A DNA stretch of 6,233 nucleotides from positions 1 through 6,233 of the forward strand of contig JAYTXL010000028.1 in the NCBI GenBank assembly GCA_043742955.1. The letters are read 5' to 3'. Shown one piece after another: positions 1-5,997 of the stretch. How positions within the stretch are numbered: position 1 is the first letter of the stretch; each line of letters begins with the position of its first letter. Under the pieces are notes generated by a model. That model was not told the DNA's origin. It did no database searches and saw only the letters and a list, made by a program, of their open reading frames with translations. This DNA comes from JAYTXL01 sp043742955 (GTDB taxonomy: Bacteria; Verrucomicrobiota; Verrucomicrobiia; Limisphaerales; JAYTXL01). A program made the translations under genes and the position numbers.

Positions 1-2561
1 CCTTTCGTCGCGTCCTGCTTGAGCGCATCGAGGCCCGTGAACAGATCGGCTTTTGCCAGTCGCCGCGCCGCGACGATGGGCGATTCCGCGAGGTGCCCGC
101 GATACAACGCCACGGCCAGCGCGGGAAACTGTCCGAGATAAGCGGGCGTATCCGTGGCGTAACTCGACATGCCCGGCCAGCCGTCGCCGAGCCGCGTGCC
201 GCTTTGGATGAAATGATACGAGGCATCCCAGCCCTGCAATCCCATTGCGTAAAACGCCATGATCGGCGCGCATTCGGCCTTCCATTGATTCGGCGCGGAT
301 TGCGTCCACTCCGTGACACTGAATGGCTTCGACTCGACCTGTTTCATCCCGACGCTGAAAATGCCGCCGCCCGGCGTGGCGAGGTGCGACTGGTTGTTCA
401 CCTTGCCTTCCGCAATGCCGTGCCCGCCGTCGCCGCCGCCCGCGTAGTTGTGCCGGTCGATCATGGACCCGACGGTATCGGTCCAGATGTTCGCCGGATC
501 CGTCGCGGATCCACCCACCTGCCAGGCGGTGGTCATGGTGACGGCCTTGAACCCGGTCGAACGCATCGCCTTCTCCGCGCTCTCAAACTCGCCGCGCTGC
601 AGCTCGGCTAGAAATGCGATCACATCTCCCGAGCGTTGGTTAAGGCCTGCAAACGGCCCGCGCGGCCCGTGACCATCCATCTCCCACGGCGACATGATTC
701 GCAGCTCTTTCGCATTGACGGAGTCGCCTTCCTTCAACGCACCCCAGGCGGCCTTGAGCGCGTCGTCGGTCCTATACTTCGCCTTCACCCACGCGGCAAA
801 ACTCTCGCGCAGTTGCTTCGCGTGGCCCGGCCACTTCTTGGTGTTCGGATCAGCGAGTGAGCCGAGCGGATTCCAGAAAAAAATCGAGTCCTCGTTTTGC
901 ATCTCCACCACCGCGAGCGCGGGATCATCGGCGTAGCGCAGGCCGGTGTACGGATTTTTATGGTTGAGCAACTCCACCACAACCTGGTTCCGCAATTCCC
1001 ATAACTTCGGCGCGGCCGTGATGACCCCATACGTGTCGCGCACGTCGCCGGTCCCCTCCAGTTCCTCAAACAGCGGATACCCCGCATCGCGCCGGATCGT
1101 CCAGTGGTAGAAGATCGACCAGTCGGTGTAAATGCCGTGCTTCTTCAATTCGGCGAACCACCAGTCGTATTGATCGAGCTTCTTCGGATCCAGCCGGCCG
1201 CCCGTGCTCAACTCATCCCACACCGCATGTTGCCGCGCGACATTCACGCCGAATTTCCGCAAATATTTCGCGCGTTGCGTCAGTTGTTCGCGCGTGTAAC
1301 GGCCGGGCTCGACATTCGCGCCCACGCCCCACAGCTTCACCGGCCCGGGCGATTTCTCGAACTTCAAATCCTTGCCCGCCGCCTTCAAGAATCCCAACTG
1401 CCCGGCCGGTGCCGGCACCAGCGCCGACATGTCGATGACGCTCCGCGGATCAAACGTATCCTCATCCGCCAGCAACGGAAACCAGTCACCCGGCCCGCCC
1501 GCCGCTTTCGCCACTGTCGGCTTCTTCGCCCCCGCCGGCACGAACGGGATGCGCGTGAAGACAAAGCAATCCAGTCCGCCGTGGTGGTTGTTTTGCTCCG
1601 TGCCCGCCATCCGAAACGTGACCGTATGTTTGCCCACGGTGAGCGGCACGTTGGCCGCCTTCACCCACGCGATGAATCGCATGTCGGCCTTGTTGTCGGC
1701 CGCGATGTTTTGCTGTCCCCGGGCGTCCTTGAAATCGACCGGCGTCCATTTGCCGCCGTCCAGTTTCCAGTCGAGCTTGGCGTCCACGATCGGATTCGCC
1801 CGGACCCAGAGCGCGTAGGTGTCCGGCGTAATCGCCGTGAAGTCGTACTCCGCCGTGCCGTCCTTGTCCTTGGAATAATTCGAGATCCAGTCGCCGCCGG
1901 ACAGCACCTCCTTCTTCACTTGGTCATACCACCACGGATGCCGCGTCATCGTGTGGCGCGACGGCGCTTCGCCCTCGATCCAGATCGCATCCTTCGGGTC
2001 CGCCTCCGTCTCGGCTCCGCCCGCGACCCCGGACTCGCCGGGCTTCATTTTTCCCTGCGGCACAAAAGCGTCCGTCGTTAGCACGAAACAATCCAGCGCC
2101 CCGCTGTTCGCCACTCCGCCCTCGAAACGAAAACCGATCGTGTGCCGGCCCTTGGCAAGTGTAAGCACGCCGATTTTCACCCACGCGATGAAACGATGAT
2201 CGAATTTCCCGTCGGCCGCGACGTTCTGCTGCTGCTGCGCCGTGCCGAGGGTCACCGGCGTCCACGCGCCGCCGTCGAGCCGCCATTTTGGTTCCGAGGC
2301 CACCGGATTCAATCGCGCGAAAAACGAATATTTTCCCACCTCCGCGACCTCCACTTCATAACTCGCCTCGCCCGGTTGAGCACCGTAATGCGAGAGCCAG
2401 TTGCCTCCGGAGAGCACGTCCTTCTTCACCGAGTCATACCAACTATGCGGCTGCGCGGTGGACTTGGTCGGACTCTCCCCCTCACGCCAGATGGAGGCCG
2501 CCCGCGCGGCGGGCGGGAAAAACGAAAACAGCGCCAGTGCAGCGGCGACACCGATCCACAA
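1..2561 (-). CDS. Secreted clan GH-A-like glycoside hydrolase with duplicated N-terminal domain (C-terminus outside window)
   Basis: The minus frame is open from position 2561 to the window edge, giving 853 codons without a stop. Residues 1-22 form a signal peptide (hydrophobic core VAAALALFSFF, then PPAARAA), so the product is exported. Residues 24-168 and 193-342 are two copies of one domain, each starting with W-x-E-G-E and ending in LDCFV; they look like carbohydrate-binding beta-sandwiches. From about residue 400 a TIM-barrel-like region follows: LWGVGANVE, a KFGVNVARQH strand, the MQNED motif with Glu557 as likely acid/base, and the VTEWT motif with Glu751 as likely nucleophile. This two-glutamate arrangement is typical of clan GH-A (GH5/GH42-like) retaining hydrolases. 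Family and substrate cannot be assigned. I chose the TTG start because the signal peptide begins there. An in-frame ATG at 2729 would add 56 residues read through a palindromic repeat, and no Shine-Dalgarno sequence supports either start. Confidence 0.88.
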   Translation of the reverse strand, partial: MWIGVAAALALFSFFPPAARAASIWREGESPTKSTAQPHSWYDSVKKDVLSGGNWLSHYGAQPGEASYEVEVAEVGKYSFFARLNPVASEPKWRLDGGAWTPVTLGTAQQQQNVAADGKFDHRFIAWVKIGVLTLAKGRHTIGFRFEGGVANSGALDCFVLTTDAFVPQGKMKPGESGVAGGAETEADPKDAIWIEGEAPSRHTMTRHPWWYDQVKKEVLSGGDWISNYSKDKDGTAEYDFTAITPDTYALWVRANPIVDAKLDWKLDGGKWTPVDFKDARGQQNIAADNKADMRFIAWVKAANVPLTVGKHTVTFRMAGTEQNNHHGGLDCFVFTRIPFVPAGAKKPTVAKAAGGPGDWFPLLADEDTFDPRSVIDMSALVPAPAGQLGFLKAAGKDLKFEKSPGPVKLWGVGANVEPGRYTREQLTQRAKYLRKFGVNVARQHAVWDELSTGGRLDPKKLDQYDWWFAELKKHGIYTDWSIFYHWTIRRDAGYPLFEELEGTGDVRDTYGVITAAPKLWELRNQVVVELLNHKNPYTGLRYADDPALAVVEMQNEDSIFFWNPLGSLADPNTKKWPGHAKQLRESFAAWVKAKYRTDDALKAAWGALKEGDSVNAKELRIMSPWEMDGHGPRGPFAGLNQRSGDVIAFLAELQRGEFESAEKAMRSTGFKAVTMTTAWQVGGSATDPANIWTDTVGSMIDRHNYAGGGDGGHGIAEGKVNNQSHLATPGGGIFSVGMKQVESKPFSVTEWTQSAPNQWKAECAPIMAFYAMGLQGWDASYHFIQSGTRLGDGWPGMSSYATDTPAYLGQFPALAVALYRGHLAESPIVAARRLAKADLFTGLDALKQDATK
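1536..2492 (-). repeat. Tandem duplication of a ~145-150-residue domain inside the glycoside hydrolase
   Basis: Copy 1 covers 2492 down to 2058 (residues 24-168) and copy 2 covers 1985 down to 1536 (residues 193-342). Shared landmarks in order are W-x-E-G-E, W-Y-D-x-V-K-K-x-V-L-S-G-G-x-W, a W-x-L-D-G-G-x-W-T-P-V strand, Q-Q-N-x-A-A-D, R-F-I-A-W-V-K, G-x-H-T-x-x-F-R and L-D-C-F-V. A linker rich in Gly, Ala and Glu joins them. The opening I-E-G-E and the beta-rich pattern recall CBM6/35-like carbohydrate-binding modules, but that family assignment is inference. The copies have diverged in protein sequence, so this is an old duplication rather than a recent DNA repeat. Confidence 0.85.
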
Positions 2562-2576
2562 TGTTAAATGGGTGGC

Positions 2577-2718
2577 ACGGGCGACCCGCCCGTCCCGGTC
2601 GGCGACTCGCCGACCGGAATGCGGGAGACACCCCAATGCACTTTGGCCGTCAAACCGCGATTTCGCGCGCCTTCCCGTTTCGTCCGGCGGGTCGCCGGAC
2701 GACACAGGCCAGTGGCCT
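2577..2718. repeat. Compound palindromic element A (REP/REPIN-like)
   Basis: Four perfect hairpins lie in a row. Arms 2577-2583 and 2587-2593 flank ACC (7 bp). Arms 2595-2604 and 2608-2617 flank ACT (10 bp). Arms 2680-2689 and 2693-2702 flank GGT (10 bp). Arms 2706-2710 and 2714-2718 flank AGT (5 bp). Every loop is three bases. The core GGCGACCCGCC (2580-2590) returns as its exact reverse complement at 2686-2696, and CGGGA (2622-2626) faces TCCCG (2673-2677). The whole element is therefore roughly a mirror around position 2648, like a pair of inverted REP units. It ends 15 bases upstream of the glycoside hydrolase start. The plus-strand open frames across it are composition artefacts. Confidence 0.8.
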
Positions 2719-2916
2719 ATGCTACCCATGATCGGGTTTTTCACACAGTCTCTCAAGGCCGCGCTCCTCCGCGTCCGAGCCGTCGGGGAAAGCTCAGCCC
2801 ACATTGCAGGTGCCTCGTTGCGGATCAGTCTTGTGCTCAAGACGGGCAGACTAGATTCAGAGGCAAAGGAAATGCAAGCGAGAGAGTTTGGGTGTGTTTT
2901 TGGGATTTAAGTCGAA

Positions 2917-2995
2917 CGGAGCGCGGCTGGGTCGCAGACCAGCCGCAGCAGGTTCAACGCGCTGCGGCTGACGCTGCGCGCACAGCCACGCTCCG
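2917..2995. repeat. Compound palindromic element B with competing stems
   Basis: An outer inverted repeat pairs 2917-2929 with 2983-2995 (12 of 13 positions; 2924 and 2988 mismatch). Inside it, 2940-2949 pairs perfectly with 2961-2970 (10 bp, 11-base loop). Alternatively, 2923-2930 pairs with 2939-2946 (8 bp, 8-base loop). The two inner choices share bases 2940-2946 and exclude each other, and the 8-bp choice also disrupts the outer stem. The same GCGGCTG/CAGCCGC word is used in all of these stems. No T-tract follows, so it is not a standard terminator. Confidence 0.75.
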
Positions 2996-3007
2996 CGGAA
3001 TTCCAAG

Positions 3008-3267
3008 TTAGGGCTCTCTTGGTTTGCTCAAGTTATCAATCGAGGTCTCTGTTTGAGAACAGCCAGTGTCACCGCGGCCATAACGGCTAGTGCCAAGGCT
3101 GACTAGGGTGATGACAATTCGTTTCATGGGCTATTGACCATCCGCTCCTGAAGTCGAACATCCGAGCCCGCTTCCGCCCCAACAAGAACATGCACGCCGA
3201 CGAAGCCGGAGAGCAGCCATATTCTGGGGGCAAAGTCGTCCCAGTATTGTTGCGCATTGCAGCTTTT
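3008..3267 (-). pseudogene. Possible remnants of one or two small genes
   Basis: Two short minus-strand frames abut in an ATGA overlap. The first is open from 3267 to a TGA at 3124-3126. It lacks a usual start codon near its beginning but contains a coding-like run, WLLSGFVGVHVLVGAEAG. The second starts with ATG at 3127 and reads 39 residues (MKRIVITLVSLGTSRYGR...) to a TAA at 3008. A +1 shift after residue 12 would instead continue as LAVMAAVTLAVLKQRPR, which with MKRIVITLVSLG would make a normal signal or membrane segment. The pattern fits frameshift decay of small genes downstream of the 146-residue gene. Equally, it may be chance. No family is recognised. Confidence 0.2.
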
Positions 3268-3275
3268 CTAGGTGC

Positions 3276-3716
3276 TCACTTTGGATACAATAAATAAATG
3301 ATTACGGGAATCCCGACCAGGAGTCCAATGCCCACAATGTATTGCGTCCAATTCGGAAGACAAATGATATCGTTTTTGGCTGCGGCGGGAGGGATGCGAG
3401 AAATAGGAGCCGCATTTATGCCATTATCGCTCCGCCAGCACCAACAAGTCGGCTGGTTCGGGCTATTGCAGACGATCCACTCGCCGGTATCAGAAGTATA
3501 TCGACAGCGAATTCGCAGATAGAGAGGTTTCCAAAAAAGAGCCGGAAACGGAGATCGAAAGAGCAGCCCCACAGGAATCATTCCCGTGACCGTGCCACCT
3601 TCAAGGGTGATGATTTCAACGGCCTCCAATTTCAATTCGGAAAGCCTTTGCTCTTCGTCCTCAATTGTGCCGCGTGCGATGTCAAATATGCTCATGACCT
3701 TAGTTGAATTGCTCAT
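3276..3716 (-). CDS. Hypothetical tail-anchored membrane protein, Cys/Trp-rich, 146 aa
   Basis: I do not recognise the family. The N-terminus (MSNSTKVMSIFDIARG) is polar and is followed by an acidic, helix-prone stretch (residues 17-33). A central region contains several Cys and Trp residues (CNSPNQPTCWCW around residues 83-94). The last 25 residues hold a single hydrophobic segment, YIVGIGLLVGIPVIIYLL, followed by YPK, so the protein is probably anchored by its C-terminus with no signal peptide. The ATG at 3716 is supported by GAGGTG seven bases upstream, the clearest ribosome binding site in the window; a second ATG seven codons in is less likely. Base composition is visibly lower in GC than in neighbouring genes, hinting at different ancestry. 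It lies 104 bases downstream of the exported-protein gene on the same strand but seems to have its own promoter. Confidence 0.7.
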   Translation of the reverse strand: MSNSTKVMSIFDIARGTIEDEEQRLSELKLEAVEIITLEGGTVTGMIPVGLLFRSPFPALFWKPLYLRIRCRYTSDTGEWIVCNSPNQPTCWCWRSDNGINAAPISRIPPAAAKNDIICLPNWTQYIVGIGLLVGIPVIIYLLYPK

Positions 3717-3723
3717 CGCAATA

Positions 3724-3729
3724 CACCTC
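3724..3729 (-). promoter_or_regulatory. Ribosome binding site of the 146-aa gene
   Basis: The minus strand reads GAGGTG here, seven bases before the ATG at 3716. It is the only strong Shine-Dalgarno sequence I see next to a start codon in this window, and it fixes the start of this gene. Confidence 0.6.
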
Positions 3730-3744
3730 GGGGTGGATGTCCCG

Positions 3745-3773
3745 ATCTTACTTCAGGCTATTCCGATTGTCCA
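3745..3773 (-). promoter_or_regulatory. Putative sigma-70-type promoter for the 146-aa gene
   Basis: On the minus strand a -35-like TGGACA (3768-3773, five of six consensus bases) and a -10-like TAAGAT (3745-3750, four of six) are separated by exactly 17 bases. Transcription would start near 3738. That leaves a leader of about 20 bases containing the GAGGTG site, a coherent arrangement. This is a motif match only. Confidence 0.4.
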
Positions 3774-3820
3774 AAGGTCCACAGGGCATATGGCGCAGCC
3801 AAGCCTGACCGCCGCCCGCT

Positions 3821-4783
3821 TCACGGACTGGCTCGCCAGCCGGTCGCGTCGATCCGCTTGAATTCGGCCTCGATGTCGGTCCCTTCATAAAACGACAGCC
3901 AGCCGCGCAGCCGCTTGGTCTCGCCTGGAGCGCAATCCGGAAACTTGGGGTCGGAGTGCAAACAGGGACAAGGCGCGTTGGCCCACGGACGGTGGCACGG
4001 TTCCCACGCGGTGATCACCCAGCGTTGGCCATCTTCCGAGCGCGCGGCGACAAAGGGGCTGGAAATAACCTTGTTCGCATTCGTTTGGGCGGTGAAGCCC
4101 GCCGCGCCCTTCAGCATGACGCAATTCTGCACGCGCAAATCGCTCAAGGTTTCCGGCGTGCCGTTGCGCAGCCACATCTCCATGCGCACCGCGTCCCGGC
4201 CGGACATGACCTTTGTACCAAAAACAATTCCGTTGGGCAATGTGCGCTCCAGGTCAAACGTGCCGTCCGCGCGGCGGTTCCATTCGAGCTTCGGCAACTC
4301 GAGGTTCTGCTTGGTCCAAATGGTCGGCACGTGGGTGTGCGCGAGGTAGGTGAGGCCGAGGTTCGACCAGATCGCCTCCGGCACATCCACGACCACGTAG
4401 CTCGCATCGTCCCAGGGCGTGAAAACGCTGACCTTGGTTTCACGCTGCGGATCGACCGCGCCATCGAGAAAGCCGATGCGCGGATGGCGTCCGCCGGGAT
4501 AGGACAGCACGAGCAAACGGGCCCGTGCGGATCGTCGTGGCCGATTCGCCGGACTGATTTTGAACTTCTTCAAGGCCCGATCGAGCTCAACTTCATTCAA
4601 GCCGGTCGCGTCCTGGATTTCGGTCGTCGTGAAGTGGTGATGCCACACCATATTTTGAAGCCAGTAGCGCTGATCTGCGTCGCTGGTGGGCACGCGAATA
4701 TTGCCCGTCTCCGCCGCCGGCAAGGCGGCACCAAAACCCATGACGAGCACGAGGGCGGACAGCAAGGATGATTTCATTTTCAT
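3821..4783 (-). CDS. Exported protein of unknown function, 320 aa, with Cys/His-rich C-terminal motif
   Basis: Residues 1-24 form a signal peptide (MKMKSS, hydrophobic core, LPAA then ETG), so the mature protein is periplasmic or outside the cell. After it comes a helical region (residues 40-75, RYWLQNMVWHHH then TTTEIQDATGLNEVELDRAL) with a helix-turn-helix-like rhythm. The rest appears beta-rich, with LAHTHVPTIWTKQN (147-160), LEWNRRADGT (166-175), NCVMLKGAAGF (220-230) and a striking EPCHRPW...PCPCLHSDPKFPDC segment (261-284). Five Cys (221, 263, 272, 274, 284) plus nearby His residues suggest metal binding or disulfides. I recognise it only as a conserved hypothetical type seen in Verrucomicrobiota and Planctomycetota; no enzyme activity can be claimed. 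The second Met, two codons in, is an alternative start. No Shine-Dalgarno sequence is visible. Confidence 0.88.
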   Translation of the reverse strand: MKMKSSLLSALVLVMGFGAALPAAETGNIRVPTSDADQRYWLQNMVWHHHFTTTEIQDATGLNEVELDRALKKFKISPANRPRRSARARLLVLSYPGGRHPRIGFLDGAVDPQRETKVSVFTPWDDASYVVVDVPEAIWSNLGLTYLAHTHVPTIWTKQNLELPKLEWNRRADGTFDLERTLPNGIVFGTKVMSGRDAVRMEMWLRNGTPETLSDLRVQNCVMLKGAAGFTAQTNANKVISSPFVAARSEDGQRWVITAWEPCHRPWANAPCPCLHSDPKFPDCAPGETKRLRGWLSFYEGTDIEAEFKRIDATGWRASP

Positions 4784-4804
4784 TCGTGAGTGGAATTCCA
4801 GTCC

Positions 4805-4833
4805 AATCTAGGGCTCCCGCAATTCGGAATCAA
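4805..4833 (-). promoter_or_regulatory. Possible promoter of the 320-aa exported protein
   Basis: The minus strand carries TTGATT (4828-4833) and TAGATT (4805-4810) with 17 bases between them, each matching four of six sigma-70 consensus positions. Transcription would begin about 14 bases before the ATG at 4783, giving a very short leader. A 6-bp hairpin (4834-4839 with 4844-4849, loop GAGT) lies immediately upstream and could be an operator, but nothing confirms it. Confidence 0.3.
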
Positions 4834-4893
4834 GCGACAGAGTTGTCGCGGGAAATAATCGAACGCATCGGCGCCCAGCCCGTTTTCGCGTAG

Positions 4894-4976
4894 CGTAGCC
4901 GTCCTCGGCTGCGAGTTCACGGGGCGTCTGCGCCCCGTCAACCGGGCGGGGCCGCGAGACGCGGCCAAAACTCGCA
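4894..4976. repeat. Compound palindromic element C in the divergent gap
   Basis: Several stems are packed together. Bases 4894-4901 face 4906-4913 (8 bp with one G-T pair, loop TCCT). Bases 4919-4926 face 4931-4938 (8 bp perfect, loop TCTG). Bases 4950-4956 face 4960-4966 (7 bp perfect, loop AGA). An outer 8-bp stem pairs 4910-4917 with 4969-4976 and would enclose the last two hairpins as a three-way junction, while competing with the first hairpin for 4910-4913. The element lies between two divergently transcribed genes. It has no T-tract and no protein-like frame, so it is a structured intergenic repeat rather than a gene or a standard terminator. Confidence 0.78.
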
Positions 4977-5020
4977 CGCGGGACGCCTGCGCCACAAGGT
5001 CGGCAGTTCGCGGACACCCC

Positions 5021-5040
5021 CAAAAAATTGCCCTTTTTTG
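5021..5040. repeat. Short A/T inverted repeat upstream of the carotenoid gene
   Basis: CAAAAAA at 5021-5027 and TTTTTTG at 5034-5040 are perfect inverted copies around TTGCCC. They are the only long A and T runs in this GC-rich gap and end 29 bases before the GTG at 5070. It may be an upstream promoter or bending sequence, or a weak operator. It is not followed by anything that would make it a terminator. Confidence 0.4.
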
Positions 5041-5069
5041 CGATGGCCCTTCTCCGCTAATCTGATGAC

Positions 5070-5900
5070 GTGTCAGGCATCGACCATCCAGTCCCTGCGA
5101 CTTCTGCCAGCGGACCAGCCATGGGACTGCATCGGCCCATGTTCATTTTGTTCCTGATTGGGTATGCGGCAGCCTGTCTGTTGGCAGGCTTTCGGCTCAG
5201 CCTGCCAGAATGTTGGCACTGGCTGGACGGTTTATTTGTGGTGCTGGCGGCCGGCACCACCCTCGTGTCACTCGCGCGTCGGTTGCCCGTGCAAAACGTG
5301 GCCACCGTTGCCGCGCTCATCCTCCTCATCGGCAGCGGGGTGGAATCGCTGGGAGCGATTACCGGGATTCCGTTTGGCGCCCACACGTTCACCGACAATC
5401 TCGGAAACCGGCTGTTCGAAACATTGCCCTGGCCCATTCCCTGGGCGTGGATCGTGGTGGTCCTCCTCTCCCGGGACGTGGCACGGCTCGTCTTGCGACC
5501 CTGGCGGCAAACGGCCTATTACGGTTTCTGGGTGATTGGCTTGGCGGCTGGCTTGACCGTCCTGCTGGACTTGGGTGTGGAGCCATACGCCACCCTCTTC
5601 AAACGCTATTGGCTGTGGATGCCCACGAGCCACGCTTGGAACTGGTATGGCACGCCGTGGGTAAATTTTATGGGGGCATTTTTAACCACTGGTTTCATGC
5701 TGGTGGTCACGACCCCGTGGTTGATCAACAAACGGCCCGTTCTCCAACCGCCCGACACCCATCCGCTCGTGGTCTGGTTGCTCCTGAACCTCCTGCTGGT
5801 CACCGGGAACGCGGCCCATCACCTTTGGTGGGCGGCGGGCGTGGGCCTCGCAACCAATGCCGCGATCACGATCCTCGCCCTGCGTGGCACACGGAAATGA
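5070..5900 (+). CDS. Carotenoid biosynthesis membrane protein, CruF/DUF422 family
   Basis: The sequence matches the carotenoid hydratase-type family (Caroten_synth, DUF422), whose characterised members such as CruF add water to the psi-end of acyclic or monocyclic carotenoids at the 1',2' position. The 276 residues form about eight membrane segments (roughly 24-42, 52-68, 78-94, 124-142, 148-166, 196-214, 232-247, 251-272) with no cleaved signal. Family hallmarks are the E92-x-x-G...G-I-P-F-G-x-H motif (92-105), the LG at 111-112 followed by P120 and P124, D167, and the W-x-W...W-N-W-Y-G-T-P-W-V-N-F block (181-200). The usual GW after that block reads GA here. The GTG at 5070 gives the longest form; ATG at 5121 (residue 18) or 5139 (residue 24) is also possible, since the first 17 residues are polar and no Shine-Dalgarno sequence decides. 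The exact substrate is not determinable, and no other carotenoid gene is visible in the window. Confidence 0.85.
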   Translation: MSGIDHPVPATSASGPAMGLHRPMFILFLIGYAAACLLAGFRLSLPECWHWLDGLFVVLAAGTTLVSLARRLPVQNVATVAALILLIGSGVESLGAITGIPFGAHTFTDNLGNRLFETLPWPIPWAWIVVVLLSRDVARLVLRPWRQTAYYGFWVIGLAAGLTVLLDLGVEPYATLFKRYWLWMPTSHAWNWYGTPWVNFMGAFLTTGFMLVVTTPWLINKRPVLQPPDTHPLVVWLLLNLLLVTGNAAHHLWWAAGVGLATNAAITILALRGTRK

Positions 5901-5997
5901 ACGGAAACAATGGACGCTTCTCGCTACCCTTGAATCCGCCCCGGGAATAGGGACATCCTGTTTGACTACGACGTGCCAGACGACCTTGAGACGGACA

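Larger units (their letters stand above)
2730..3275. other. Gene-poor stretch upstream of the glycoside hydrolase
   Basis: No convincing gene is visible here. Positions 2730-2916 show no coding frame with domain-like sequence, no obvious promoter and no RNA gene. Positions 2917-2995 carry palindromic element B. From about 3004 the base composition becomes visibly less GC-rich and stays so through the small gene that ends at 3276. Short minus-strand reading frames between 3267 and 3008 are described separately. Any promoter for the glycoside hydrolase should lie in this stretch, but I could not pick one out. Confidence 0.6.

Noticed and set aside
1104..2081. Long plus-strand open frame of 325 codons opposite the glycoside hydrolase
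   Set aside because: Its translation is Arg/His/Pro/Leu-rich with no domain-like pattern, and the minus frame across it carries a signal peptide, duplicated domains and catalytic motifs. It is an antisense shadow of GC-rich codons.
2562..2729. N-terminal extension of the glycoside hydrolase to an in-frame ATG at 2729
   Set aside because: The extra 56 residues would be encoded by palindromic element A and would bury the signal peptide. TTG at 2561 starts the signal peptide directly.
2401..2910. Plus-strand frames crossing palindromic element A
   Set aside because: They read through both arms of the hairpins and the antisense of the glycoside hydrolase signal peptide. Their length comes from stop-poor GC repeats.
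2917..2995. Rho-independent terminator at element B (likewise at C and D)
   Set aside because: None of the stems is followed by a run of T on either strand, so the standard terminator signature is missing.
3190..3297. Plus-strand 35-codon frame with a hydrophobic middle (GGKVVPVLLRIAAFLGAHFG)
   Set aside because: It has no ribosome site, lies antisense to the end of the 146-aa gene, and has no recognisable family. Chance is the simpler explanation.
3956..4771. Plus-strand open frame of 271 codons opposite the 320-aa exported protein
   Set aside because: It is Arg/Ala/His-rich without motifs, and the minus frame has a clean signal peptide and conserved-looking segments.
5210..5950. Plus-strand frame of 246 codons overlapping the carotenoid gene
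   Set aside because: It has low-complexity Arg/Gly/Pro composition, while the 5070-5900 frame has membrane segments and CruF-family motifs.
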